From Acidobacteriota bacterium (lineage in GTDB: Bacteria; Acidobacteriota; Holophagae; Acanthopleuribacterales; Acanthopleuribacteraceae), in the NCBI GenBank assembly GCA_030066195.1, contig JASJCB010000094.1:1-42592 (forward strand): a DNA stretch of 42,592 bases, in the 5' to 3' direction. The notes under the pieces are model-generated. The model was given only the letters and a program-made list of their open reading frames with translations, ran no database searches and was not told where the DNA came from. This document shows positions 24,034 through 32,288 of this stretch, one piece after another; position 1 is the first letter of the stretch, and every line of letters starts with the position of its first letter. Position numbers and translations under genes: made by a program.

Positions 24034-24555
24034 TCATCGATTCTTTCCGGTGTCGGACTTCTTCCTGGGGCAATCTTCCACCATACAGGTGCCGTACAAT
24101 TGATGGACATGTTTGACGGGTTTCAACTGGTGCTGTTTTAAGATGTCGTCCTGAATGGCTTCCAACTCGGGGTTGAAGAATTCGATGATGTGATGACAAT
24201 CCACACAAACGATATGATCGTGGTGCCCGGAGTTGAGGGCGCTTTCGTAGCAGGTGTCCTGGTTTTCAAAGGAGAGCTTGCGAACCAAGCCGGACTGAAC
24301 CAGCAGGTCCAAGGTGCGATAAACCGTTGCGCGCGAGACCTTCAGGCCTTCCTCAAGCGTCAGTTCAATAAGCTGATCCACGGAGAAATGGCCGTCGTTG
24401 TTATAAAGGGCTCGCAGTAGGGCGAGACGTTCGTTGGTTACCTTGCCCTTACCGGCGTACAAAAATTCCTTGAACTGCTCCTCCAGCTCTTGGAGGTCCA
24501 CCGTTTTTGCTTCTGGTTTGGTTGCTTGAGCCAAGAAAACCCTCATTCGCTGCAC
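24034..24555 (-). CDS. Fur-family metal- or peroxide-responsive repressor
   Basis: A 173-residue regulator. The N-terminal winged helix (about 38-95) includes VTNERLALLRALYNNDGHFS and the recognition helix VSRATVYRTLDLLVQSGLV. The C-terminal dimer domain has the metal-site segment SGHHDHIVCVDCHHIIEFFNPELE and a second Cys pair, YGTCMVEDCPRK, so the structural Cys4 zinc site of Fur is present. Which metal or whether peroxide is sensed (Fur, Zur, PerR) cannot be decided by eye. The N-terminus is 20-30 residues longer than usual; an alternative start lies at 24546. Its upstream region carries the 43-bp palindrome array (24733-25006), which is a candidate control element. Downstream on the same strand is the kinase-ATPase gene. 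Confidence 0.93.
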   Translation of the reverse strand: MQRMRVFLAQATKPEAKTVDLQELEEQFKEFLYAGKGKVTNERLALLRALYNNDGHFSVDQLIELTLEEGLKVSRATVYRTLDLLVQSGLVRKLSFENQDTCYESALNSGHHDHIVCVDCHHIIEFFNPELEAIQDDILKQHQLKPVKHVHQLYGTCMVEDCPRKKSDTGKNR

Positions 24556-24732
24556 TGATTACGAGACCGATTCATTTTAGCCCAGTGAGGAAAGGAGGGT
24601 CAAGTGAAGCGTCCGCGACGTCGACGCCCGGGTCAGCGCAAAGCATCGACCTCGTCGAGGGAGATCTCCAACTTAACAACATCTACACAACTTAAAGACG
24701 TGTGCAATCTGATATATCAATTTCTTGACAAA
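24556..24732. other. Fur-gene promoter region and partial leading repeat
   Basis: There is no coding sequence here. It separates the Fur gene start from the first full unit of the palindrome array and must contain the Fur promoter on the minus strand. A half palindrome, ACGTGTGCAAT at 24698-24708, sits almost one period before the first full unit and looks like a degraded extra copy. A TTGACA at 24724-24729 on the plus strand lies against the first palindrome. Confidence 0.4.
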
Positions 24733-25010
24733 ATTGCACACCTGCGCAATCGAGTCAATCCACGGTCTTGGGTCGATTGCACACCTGCGCAATCGAGTCA
24801 ATCCACGGTCTTGGGTCGATTGCACACCTGCGCAATCGAGTCCATCCACGGTCTTGAGTCAATTGCACACGTGTGCAATCGAGTCAAGCCGGCGTCTTGG
24901 GTCGATTGCGCACCTGCGCAATCAAGTCAAGCCGGCGTCTTGGGCCAATTGCACACCTGCGCAATCTAGTCCATCCGGGGGTTTAAGTCGATTGCACACC
25001 TACAACAGCC
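24733..25010. repeat. Palindromic tandem array, 43-bp period, six full units and one partial
   Basis: An 18-base palindrome, ATTGCACACCTGCGCAAT, or close variants, starts at 24733, 24776, 24819, 24862, 24905 and 24948, each exactly 43 bases apart, with a truncated copy at 24991. Unit 4 (ATTGCACACGTGTGCAAT) is a perfect palindrome and unit 5 (ATTGCGC-ACCT-GCGCAAT) is perfect around its loop. The 25-base spacers are also conserved, most strongly between units 1 and 2, and contain a weaker GAGTCAA/TTGGGTC inverted pair. Conserved spacers exclude a CRISPR array. Since 43 is not a multiple of three, no frame is kept. A 43-bp period is about four helical turns, so all palindromes face the same side of the DNA. 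Confidence 0.95.
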
Positions 25011-25072
25011 CCTACCGGGCCCTACCCCGGATCGCCACCGACAGCGGCGCCCGGGTGTCGTTTTTGGTGGAA

Positions 25073-25099
25073 GCCCGGTCCTATTGGGAAGGACCGGGC
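25073..25099. terminator. Strong hairpin downstream of the secreted-protein operon
   Basis: GCCCGGTCCT (25073-25082) and AGGACCGGGC (25090-25099) form a perfect 10-bp stem with a 7-base loop, 10 bases past the stop codon of the minus-strand operon that ends at 25109. There is no U-tract, so it may be a 3'-end-stabilising or factor-dependent terminator. It also insulates the operon from the repeat array. Confidence 0.5.
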
Positions 25100-25108
25100 C
25101 GTTACGGT

Positions 25109-26659
25109 TTACCGAATGACGTAGGGACGGAACCATGAAACGCGAAGGCGGCCGGCCCGTGAAACCTCGTGAAGGCCGGCGCCGTTGCTGATAACACAGT
25201 CGTACCAACCCGCCATATCCCGGGTGACCCTTTCCAGGACCAGTACCGATTCAGTTTCGCCGGGCAAGTCCGTACCGTTCTTGCGCCATTGGTAGCTCAG
25301 CGGCAATCCGCTGATCGCCGAAACACGCATCACGGCGCGATTCTCATTGGGGGCCGACCCGGTATAGGGAATAGGATGTTGCAGGATGAATATGGCGTTG
25401 GGATCGCCTCGGATGATCAGGCTGCCTCCTTCAACCGGGAAGGCCTTCGGCGGACAACGAATCTCCTGACCAGGCAGTTCGAACGGGCGATCGTCCAGAA
25501 CGCCCGGATGGGCAGCCATGCCCACCGACCAGCCCAACACGATATTCGGGTCCAAGGCGGGAGCGCGCACCCCCACGCGAATGGTCTTGTGCAGGTTCGC
25601 GGCATCCGCTCCCGGTCCCGTCCAAATCAGACGGGCGGTTCGGTACAGGGTTTCACCGGCAAAGAAGAAGGGGTCTTCCAACAGAACATCCCCCGGAAAA
25701 CCGCCGGAAAAGAAAACACTGCCGGGTACGAACCCATAGCGGCCCCGTCCGCCGGTGCTGAAGACAACCCGGCTGCCGGTATGGAAATCCGTATCCAAAT
25801 ACCGGCCGCCGTCAAGGCAGGCAAGGTTCAAGGTGAACATGCGGTAAGGATGCGACCCGGTGCCCATGGCGCCGCCCGTGGACCCGGACGCCTGACACGA
25901 ACGGCTCATGGCGCGGGCGATGGGCAGACAGTGATCGAAGGTGGGCAGGGTCATCGGTTCCACCCCGAAATGACCGGTATGGAAGTCGGCCCCGTTACCA
26001 AGAGCCTGCGCATGGAAGGACAGTATGTCTTCCTCCCAATAGCTGTCACGCAGATCCAGGCACAGCAGGGTAGACAAGGCCGCATCCAGATTGTAGGTAA
26101 GAGCCGCCGCGACATCTCTGGTGGCAAACGGCAGGCTGGAGTACTGGGAATCCTGGTTCTTATCCTCGCTCTCGCGAGCGCTGAGACCGATGCTCCAGGA
26201 TACCCCCCCTAAGTCCCGGCTCGGGGCGAATTGCGCCGTACTACCCATATACCCCAGCCAGACGGCGGTGGTCTGCTGGATACGGAACCAGATGCAGCGC
26301 TCGCCGGCCGCCCAGCGGACGATGGATACGGCCTCCGGGTCGGCGTTGATTTCAACGGCGGGGATGTCATCGTGGTTCTCCACATATAGGGGCAGATAGA
26401 TCGGTTGCGCCGTCGCCCCGCTGCCCGTCAGGTCGACCAGGGTGGTCGCCAACCGGGTGCCCGGGGGCAGCATGACGCGCACAAACCGAGCTTCCGTCGA
26501 AGCATCGGGGAAGTCGTTGCCGTTGACAATCAACGTGATCACCCCGCACCGTTCGGAGGCGCCGAGTTCATAGACATCCTCGTAAGACGCATCCACCTCG
26601 ATATGGGCGGACAGCGGCCATGCGAGGAGGGCAATCAGGCAAACAATCGTGTTTCTCAT
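25109..26659 (-). CDS. Secreted protein with C-terminal Ig-like domain (third of three paralogues)
   Basis: A 516-residue protein with a signal peptide (IVCLIALLAWPLSAHI) and AAGGAGG before the ATG. The first roughly 390 residues share a layout with the two genes upstream: an N-terminal beta-rich domain with PEAVSIVRWAAGERCIWFRI, the LSTLLCLDLRDSY segment, a TLYRTARLIW segment, and a conserved RCPPKAFPV boundary. After this come a linker and one Ig-like domain (LSYQWRKNGTDLPGETESVL, then MAGWYDCVISNGAG) with the Trp and Cys of the fold. I know no family name for the shared N-terminal region. Probably exported to the surface or medium; the function is unknown. It is the last gene of the operon, 11 bases after its neighbour. 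Confidence 0.8.
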   Translation of the reverse strand: MRNTIVCLIALLAWPLSAHIEVDASYEDVYELGASERCGVITLIVNGNDFPDASTEARFVRVMLPPGTRLATTLVDLTGSGATAQPIYLPLYVENHDDIPAVEINADPEAVSIVRWAAGERCIWFRIQQTTAVWLGYMGSTAQFAPSRDLGGVSWSIGLSARESEDKNQDSQYSSLPFATRDVAAALTYNLDAALSTLLCLDLRDSYWEEDILSFHAQALGNGADFHTGHFGVEPMTLPTFDHCLPIARAMSRSCQASGSTGGAMGTGSHPYRMFTLNLACLDGGRYLDTDFHTGSRVVFSTGGRGRYGFVPGSVFFSGGFPGDVLLEDPFFFAGETLYRTARLIWTGPGADAANLHKTIRVGVRAPALDPNIVLGWSVGMAAHPGVLDDRPFELPGQEIRCPPKAFPVEGGSLIIRGDPNAIFILQHPIPYTGSAPNENRAVMRVSAISGLPLSYQWRKNGTDLPGETESVLVLERVTRDMAGWYDCVISNGAGLHEVSRAGRLRVSWFRPYVIR

Positions 26660-26670
26660 GGCGGGCCTCC

Positions 26671-28665
26671 TTACCTTTCCCCGGTGTTGATGAAGAGCAG
26701 ATCCAGAATGGTGATCAAGCCGTCTCCATCCACATCGAATTGACTGGACGCCTGCCAGGTTTGGATCACGAACAGGAGATCCGCCGGGTCGTTCTTACCG
26801 TCGCCGTTGGGATCGAGAATTTCGTCGTTCCCGCCGGCGATAACGACCACCCGGCCCCGATGCCTCTCACCGCGAGCATCCGTCAGGGTCACTTCGAAGG
26901 TGGTGGTTTCCGTGAGCAGGCCGGGCAGGGTCAGCGTGCGGCCGGCGCCGATGAAAGCGCCGGTGGTTGGATCGCGCCACTCGAAACTGTAGGGCGGCGT
27001 GCCGCAAACGGCCTGAGCGCGAAGGGTGACGGGCAATATGCCCTGGGTAATCCCCGTACGGTCCAACAATAAGCTGAAGGTCTCGATGTTCAACCGGGCC
27101 TCTCTGGAAACCACGGCGCTGTCGGGTCCGGTGACCAGGCATGTGTAGTAACCCTCATCATCGTGACTGCTCAGGTAGACGTCCAGGGTCTTGCCGTCGG
27201 CGCCGGGGATGTCGACCCCGTTGTGACGCCACTGGTAGGTGACATCGGACCGGGAAGGTTCCAGGCCGATGGTGATCTGGTCGCCGATACACCCGTAGAA
27301 AAGAGCGGCCGGGTTTTCCACGAGGTACAGGGGCTGTTCCCGGGCACACAAGGTCCAGGCCCCGGAAATCGCGGCCACCTCGCCGGGCGGGCAACGCCGG
27401 AACTGGTCCGGGCCGTGGAAAGGCGGATCGTCATGACCGGTCGCCGCGCTCACCAACAGCACGTCATACCTCAATTCGAGCGCATCGGGATCGTCGTCCG
27501 TGTGCAGGCACAGGGCCACATCGCTCAGTAAGGTGGGTAGGTCCAGGTCACCGCCCACCCACCTGATTTCGGCGGTCCGGTAGAGGGTCCGGTCCCGGTT
27601 ATCGAAGGGGTCGAACAACTCGGGCGCGCCCGGGTTGTCCCCGACTAACAACGGCGGTTCCTCGGCGACGAACCCATAGGGCGCGCCGTCGGGTACCCGG
27701 AACCGAATCACGGACCCGTAGATGAAGGGGGTTTGCAGAACATCGGAGGTTTGGGGCTCGCGCAACTGCAACGAGAGACGGTTTTCCGCAATTTGGAAGC
27801 CCGATGCGTCCTCGGGCATGAATTCGGTAGCGCTCCCCTCTTGCAGGTGGACAAACGGGGTGATCGATACGTCCCGTTCCACGGCCAGGGCGACCGGGAA
27901 CTCATTGGTGAAGGTGATCCCGGCGGGTCGGGCATGTTCCGCGGAAAACGCGCCGCCGCCCAGGTCCGCGTCGGCCTTGAAGGCCATGGGGTACACGCGT
28001 AGGTGACTGTCAAATCCGTGACGGGTCATGTAACTGTCCGTCAGGTTGACGCACAACAAGGTAGAGACGCTGTCACCCATGGTGAGGGCGGTCGCCTGCC
28101 GGGTGGCCGCGGGCAGGTTGGCGTGCGTATCGAGATAGGGGCCGTTGTACCGGTCCCAACTGTGCCGCGCACTGTCTCCCACCACCCAGGAAACGGATGC
28201 GTCCTGGTCGGGTCCGAACAGCACCCCGCCGCCGGCCGCGGTAAGCCAGGTGTCGCTGCCGGTTTGCACGCGCAGCCACAGCTCGCGTTCATCGCGCACC
28301 CAGCGAACGATGGACACGGTTTCCGGGTGAGCGGCAAGGTTCAACGCGGCGGACAGCGAGTTCAGCATCATGGGCAGGTAAATGGGTTGGTTGACCGCGC
28401 CGTCGGCGCTGCCCAAATCCACGCGGGTCTCGCCGAGCACCGCACCCAGGGTGAGGCTCAAGCGCAGGTAGACGGGCTCGCCGGACGAGGCATTGGCAAA
28501 GCTGTCGTCGGTTACCGTGAAGACAAGTTTGCCGGCCCGGGCACACTGGTCCCCGGGGGCGATTTCCTCGAGGGCGGTTTGCAGGGTGACGCCCGAGGCG
28601 AGGGCAATCGGCAACCCGCCGCCGATGAGTAGGAGCAGGAAGCATGGTTTCAGCCGGGTGTTCAT
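26671..28665 (-). CDS. Secreted protein with Ig-like, PKD-like and dockerin-like C-terminal modules (second paralogue)
   Basis: A 664-residue exported protein, the longest of the three paralogues. The common N-terminal part has PVYLRLSLTLG, PETVSIVRWVRDERELWLRV, VSTLLCVNLTDSY, TLYRTAEIRW and the boundary FRRCPPGEV. An Ig-like domain follows (VTYQWRHNGVDIPG and DEGYYTCLVTG), then a PKD/Ig-like domain (PPYSFEWRDPTTGAFIG). At the end come two F-hand loops, DPNGDGKNDPADLLFV and DVDGDGLITILDLLFI, typical of type I dockerin repeats and Ca2+-binding. Dockerin-like ends in non-cellulosome bacteria often mediate cell-surface or complex attachment. The start overlaps the previous stop as ATGA, with AAGGAGG upstream, so translation is coupled. 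Confidence 0.8.
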   Translation of the reverse strand: MNTRLKPCFLLLLIGGGLPIALASGVTLQTALEEIAPGDQCARAGKLVFTVTDDSFANASSGEPVYLRLSLTLGAVLGETRVDLGSADGAVNQPIYLPMMLNSLSAALNLAAHPETVSIVRWVRDERELWLRVQTGSDTWLTAAGGGVLFGPDQDASVSWVVGDSARHSWDRYNGPYLDTHANLPAATRQATALTMGDSVSTLLCVNLTDSYMTRHGFDSHLRVYPMAFKADADLGGGAFSAEHARPAGITFTNEFPVALAVERDVSITPFVHLQEGSATEFMPEDASGFQIAENRLSLQLREPQTSDVLQTPFIYGSVIRFRVPDGAPYGFVAEEPPLLVGDNPGAPELFDPFDNRDRTLYRTAEIRWVGGDLDLPTLLSDVALCLHTDDDPDALELRYDVLLVSAATGHDDPPFHGPDQFRRCPPGEVAAISGAWTLCAREQPLYLVENPAALFYGCIGDQITIGLEPSRSDVTYQWRHNGVDIPGADGKTLDVYLSSHDDEGYYTCLVTGPDSAVVSREARLNIETFSLLLDRTGITQGILPVTLRAQAVCGTPPYSFEWRDPTTGAFIGAGRTLTLPGLLTETTTFEVTLTDARGERHRGRVVVIAGGNDEILDPNGDGKNDPADLLFVIQTWQASSQFDVDGDGLITILDLLFINTGER

Positions 28666-30002
28666 GGCCTGCCTCCTTTCTCCCGCTTGCCGCGAGAGAC
28701 CGGTAACGGGTTATCCCATTCCCCGAAGATGATGGGGAAATGCGACGGCCGGCAACGCCGGTTGTGGTCCAACCCGGTAAAGGGTTCCTGGTCGGACGGG
28801 TTATCGTGATTGGCCAGGTACACCGCATATTCCAAATACAGCGAGGGGAAATGCTGCTCATCCGGGTGCCACGTAAGCGTCGCGCTGACATTCAGCAAAA
28901 AATTCTCCAGGGTCCGCTCGCCGAAATGCCAGGGCACAATGACCCGGCGGTACAGGGTCCGGCCATGGCTGACGAAGGGTTCGCGGCCCAAGGTATCGGG
29001 TTCCACATCGTTCAGTTGAACGGCCGACCCGGTATCCATGAAGAACCCGTAATCGAATTCCGCGGGGGTCCACAGCTCCAGCCGGGCAGCGTTGTTGAGC
29101 CGGGAGGGCAGCATCGGACCCTCCATGCAGTCCATGGTCAGGTTCAGGGCATTGGTAGACGTTAGGAAGTCGCCGTCAGTCAGCACGGACGATGCGGCTT
29201 CCTGATCCACATAAACCTCACAGGAACGATCCAAAGAATGGCCGATGACCCGATCATCGGAGAAGACGATGTCCAGGGTATTGCCGGCCGTCCCGACATA
29301 TTCGCCCGGATTGACAGCCGCCTGATGATCGTAGGCCTGAATATCGAAGGTCAGTTGCGAGGATGCGCCGGTGAGGGTCACGTCACTACCGGATAGGTCG
29401 GTACACAGCACGGTGGAAGCCGCATCGGTGGACTGCCCCGAGGTAGCCGCGTTGCGGGTGTTGAAGGGCAGGTTGGCGAATTGGGGGCCGGGGTAAATCT
29501 CGGCACTGAGGCGGGCGCCGATCCCGAATTGCCAGGAGACCACGGCATCCTCACAAGGACCCAAGAGGACATTGCCGCCGACGGTCCCGATCCAAACGTG
29601 GGACGTGGTCTGCACTTTCAGCCAGATATCGGTCTCACCGGCAATCCAGCGCACGATGGATACGGTTTCCGGAGGCGCCCTCATTTCCAGGGCGGTCGCC
29701 ACGGTGTCGAGGGACATGGCCAGGTAAATCGGCCGATTGACCGCGCCGCCGGTCTCGGTCAGATCGACCCGGGTATCGGCCAGGAGGGCGTTGTTGGTGA
29801 GCCGGACGCGGATATAGATAGGCGTGGCTATGCCGGCGCCGGCAAAATCTTCATGATTCACCGTCATGGCGATGCTGCCGGGGAACTCGGCAGCACCCCG
29901 GTAATACACCCGGTTGACGGAGGTTGTCAAATTGACATCTGCAAATAATTGCGTCGATGCCATCAGAAGGAGCCCGAAAAGGGCCTTATAATAAGATGTC
30001 AT
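28662..30002 (-). CDS. Secreted protein, core domain only (first paralogue)
   Basis: A 446-residue exported protein with a signal peptide (ALFGLLLMASTQLFA). It carries the same core as the two genes after it (TPIYIRVRLTNNALLADTRV, PETVSIVRWIAGETDIWLKV, ASTVLCTDLSGSD, TLYRRVIVPWHF, and NRRCRPSHFPIIFGEW) but stops shortly after the conserved RC-RP boundary, without Ig or dockerin modules. I start it at 30002 (MTSYYKA) since AAGGA is 7 bases upstream; the frame opens six codons earlier. It is the first gene of a three-gene operon and overlaps the next by four bases. The short basic tail (SRGKREKGGRP) overlaps the ribosome-binding site of the next gene. Unknown function. Confidence 0.8.
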   Translation of the reverse strand: MTSYYKALFGLLLMASTQLFADVNLTTSVNRVYYRGAAEFPGSIAMTVNHEDFAGAGIATPIYIRVRLTNNALLADTRVDLTETGGAVNRPIYLAMSLDTVATALEMRAPPETVSIVRWIAGETDIWLKVQTTSHVWIGTVGGNVLLGPCEDAVVSWQFGIGARLSAEIYPGPQFANLPFNTRNAATSGQSTDAASTVLCTDLSGSDVTLTGASSQLTFDIQAYDHQAAVNPGEYVGTAGNTLDIVFSDDRVIGHSLDRSCEVYVDQEAASSVLTDGDFLTSTNALNLTMDCMEGPMLPSRLNNAARLELWTPAEFDYGFFMDTGSAVQLNDVEPDTLGREPFVSHGRTLYRRVIVPWHFGERTLENFLLNVSATLTWHPDEQHFPSLYLEYAVYLANHDNPSDQEPFTGLDHNRRCRPSHFPIIFGEWDNPLPVSRGKREKGGRP

Positions 30003-30380
30003 GGCATCATCCTTGGTCACGTTATGGAAGCCGGAGGACGGGCCTTCCGTTTCATGGTCGATACGCGTATAAACTAGGGAAATACTTATGTTGAGGCGGC
30101 CTGAGAAAAAGTAAATAACATCTGGTCAGGCCCACGTGTGGTGACTGGTTAATCTAAATTCCGTGGAAAGCCTCGTCGGCACCTTATCGATAATCTCGAC
30201 TGAAAAAGATATAACATGTAAATAAACAGCGGCACCTTTTTCCTAACTTATAATATAGTGTTTGCCGCCGCTCAATTCAAGTAGACCAGCTACCAAAGAC
30301 AGGGCTCCGTCAAACATGAGCCGTTGACAACCCTGAATTGACTCAATTCTTCCCCGGGAAGGTCTAAAGATCCGCCCTTT

Positions 30381-30410
30381 GATGCTCGATTCTCCCGGGA
30401 TTGGTGCCGC
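30381..30410 (+). repeat. Dispersed intergenic repeat, copy A
   Basis: The segment CTCGATTCTCCCGGGATTGG with its flanks (GATG before, TG after) matches the copy at 42208 at about 24 of 28 positions. A related but more divergent core with an extra C (TCTTCCCCGGGAAGG) occurs 30 bases to the left, around 30350. Confidence 0.55.
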
Positions 30411-30682
30411 CTGGCCGGCGGCCGGCCGGTTCCATTCCCAGAAAATGACTCAATCAAAAGCCAACCGGAGTTGTATCCTCGAGAAACGAGTCGCCGGCTC
30501 ATGTTCAGAGAGGGCCGATACCGGGGCGAAAGTTGTGAAATAAATCGACATGAGCACTCTTTTTCGGGAATGATAGACCCTTCGTTGATCAGAGCCGCCC
30601 TTTTTCCGATCAGAGAACCCCGTTTTTCGGCTCCGACGGCGTGGCACTCGGGCATGATGTTGTGTTTTCTTTTTCAACAATA

Positions 30683-30706
30683 CCTCTTCCCGGGAATGGT
30701 GTCGCC
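30683..30706 (+). repeat. Dispersed intergenic repeat, copy B
   Basis: TCTTCCCGGGAATGGTG is identical over 17 bases to the copy at 42218-42234, eleven kilobases away. The flanks on both sides differ, so only the core is shared. Confidence 0.55.
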
Positions 30707-30858
30707 CATGGGCTCAAAGGCGGATCGATGCCCGATCGGCAAACCGGTGGTTCGAGATTTTCGGGAGCGGCCCTCGGTTACGCTTGCCCCGGTCCCCAAT
30801 CCAAGAACTTGATGATGTGTTTGCTTGCGTTTAGAATCAAGGCAACAGGCGGTTCACC

Positions 30859-31611
30859 ATGAGCAATATCGATTACAGGGCCTATGACGAACTGGATTAT
30901 CGCGAGTTCGAACGTCGGGCGGGCGATGATTCCCTCAGCAAGTACCAGAAAATCGGCTTTCCCGACAGCTATCGCCGGGGATTCGAAGAGGCCATTTTTG
31001 CCGATATTCTGTGCAAGCTGCCCCCGTTGGTTGAAACAGAAAAGCGGGTGCTGGATATCGGCCCGGGGTGTAGCGACCTGCCGCGTCTGTTGATCGATCA
31101 CTGCCGACAATACAGGCATCACTTGACCCTGGTCGACTCCAAGGCCATGTTGGACCTGCTGCCGGATGAGGATCACGTGGAAAAGGTTCCGGGGTATTTT
31201 CCGTCCGACGAATTGACGCTCGAAGCCTTGACCGGCAGTTTGGATGTAGTGCTTTGCTACAGCGTCTTTCAGTACATTTTTGCCGATGGTCACGGCGACC
31301 GCTTTCTGGACCGTGCGGGTGAACTTTTGTGTCCGGGCGGGTGTTTGCTGATCGGGGACATGCCCAATGTGTCGAAGCGGGCGCGTTTCTTCCGTTCGGA
31401 ACGCGGCATCGCCTTTCACAAAGCCTTTATGAAAACCGACGAACCGCCCGATGTAGGGGATAATCCGCCGGCCGGTTCCATCGATGACGAGGTAGTGGTT
31501 GCCTTGCTGGCAAGAGCCAGGGCCGCGGGCCTCGATGCTTATGTGGTGCCGCAGGCGGAAAACCTGCCCATGGCCAATCGGCGCGAGGATATTTTGATTC
31601 ACAAACCCTGA
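30859..31611 (+). CDS. SAM-dependent methyltransferase
   Basis: A 250-residue class I methyltransferase. The SAM-binding motif I is VLDIGPGCSDLPRLL (about 56-70), motif II-like LTLVDSKAMLDLLPD carries the acidic residue that contacts the ribose (about 91-105), and post-motifs include LDVVLCYSVFQYIFAD and LCPGGCLLIGDMPN. The family has no specific substrate signature that I recognise; in this setting a sugar hydroxyl or an activated sugar is likely. It opens the six-gene plus-strand operon. The ribosome-binding site is weak. The next gene starts 8 bases after its stop. Confidence 0.88.
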   Translation: MSNIDYRAYDELDYREFERRAGDDSLSKYQKIGFPDSYRRGFEEAIFADILCKLPPLVETEKRVLDIGPGCSDLPRLLIDHCRQYRHHLTLVDSKAMLDLLPDEDHVEKVPGYFPSDELTLEALTGSLDVVLCYSVFQYIFADGHGDRFLDRAGELLCPGGCLLIGDMPNVSKRARFFRSERGIAFHKAFMKTDEPPDVGDNPPAGSIDDEVVVALLARARAAGLDAYVVPQAENLPMANRREDILIHKP

Positions 31612-31619
31612 GGCTTATC

Positions 31620-32288
31620 GTGACCAAACCCCTGATCATCGTCGGCAACACCGCCTTTGCCGAAATCGCCTATGAATACTTCACCCATGACTCGCCATAT
31701 CGGGTGGTCGGCTTTTCCGTGGAGCGGGAATGGCTGAAGGAAACGCAACTATGCGGCCTGCCCGTGGCGCCCTTCGAGGATTTGGAGGAACATTTCGCGC
31801 CTCAGGAGCATGCGATCTTCGTAGCCGCCACCTACACCCAACAAAACCGGCTGCGCGCGCGCCTGCTGGATGAGGCCGAGGCTCGGGGTTATACGCCCGC
31901 CTCCTATATCAGTTCCAAGGCGTTCGTCTGGCGGAACGTGGAATTGGGCGAGCACTGTTTCATCTTCGAGAACAATGTCATTCAACCCTTCTGTAAGCTG
32001 GGCCGCAACAACATTTTGTGGAGCGGCAACCACATCGGCCATCACAGTACCATCGGCGATCATTGTTTTATTGCGTCCCATATCGTCATCTCGGGATTCG
32101 TAACCGTAGGCGATTATGTTTTCATGGGGGTCAACGCCTCGCTGGCCAACAATCTGACCCTGGGCAGCGATTGTTGGATCGGACCCGGCGTCACCGTAAC
32201 CCGGGACGTGGAACCCGGGACCATGCTGAAACCCGTCAGCATGCGCGATGTGCGCACCGGAATACCGCCGTTTTTTCGGGAGGAATAA
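31620..32288 (+). CDS. Left-handed beta-helix sugar acyltransferase (NeuD/PglD type)
   Basis: A 222-residue acetyltransferase with a GTG start. The N-terminal part (PLIIVGNTAFAEIAYEYFTH, then GLPVAPFEDLEEHF) is the PglD_N-type nucleotide-sugar-binding fold, and the rest is a hexapeptide left-handed beta-helix (VELGEHCFIFENNVIQPFC, then IGHHSTIGDHCFIASHIVIS) with the catalytic His in the NHIGHHSTIGD stretch. PglD-type enzymes N-acetylate amino sugars on a nucleotide carrier using acetyl-CoA. Beside an FdtA/FdtB pair, the best guess is acetylation of the 3-amino group of dTDP-Fuc3N or Qui3N (the FdtC/QdtC step). The stop overlaps the next start by one base (TAATG). Confidence 0.88.
   Translation: MTKPLIIVGNTAFAEIAYEYFTHDSPYRVVGFSVEREWLKETQLCGLPVAPFEDLEEHFAPQEHAIFVAATYTQQNRLRARLLDEAEARGYTPASYISSKAFVWRNVELGEHCFIFENNVIQPFCKLGRNNILWSGNHIGHHSTIGDHCFIASHIVISGFVTVGDYVFMGVNASLANNLTLGSDCWIGPGVTVTRDVEPGTMLKPVSMRDVRTGIPPFFREE

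Larger units (their letters stand above)
30021..30858. other. Gene-free region between divergent operons
   Basis: I find no credible gene. Two frames of about 115-120 codons are open (minus 30290-30655 and plus 30471-30812), but both have low-complexity or random-looking translations, no ribosome-binding site, and overlap each other. The region should hold promoters of the secreted-protein operon (minus) and the sugar operon (plus). It contains several copies of a TTCCCGGGAATGGTG-like element (see separate entries), a GC palindrome near 30411-30430 (GGCCGGCGGCCGGCC) and a two-copy imperfect 21-base repeat starting GATCAGAG at 30587 and 30608. Confidence 0.5.

Noticed and set aside
24733..25010. 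CRISPR array
   Set aside because: The spacers between palindromes are conserved with one another rather than unique, the 18-base repeat is shorter than usual, and no cas genes are present.
24604..25138. Open frames running through the 43-bp array
   Set aside because: The 43-base period is not a multiple of three, so each frame only cycles through the three translations of the same repeat. There is no ribosome-binding site and no similarity to proteins.
30290..30812. Two overlapping frames of 113-121 codons on opposite strands
   Set aside because: There is no ribosome-binding site, composition is atypical, they overlap each other, and the region is filled with short repeats.
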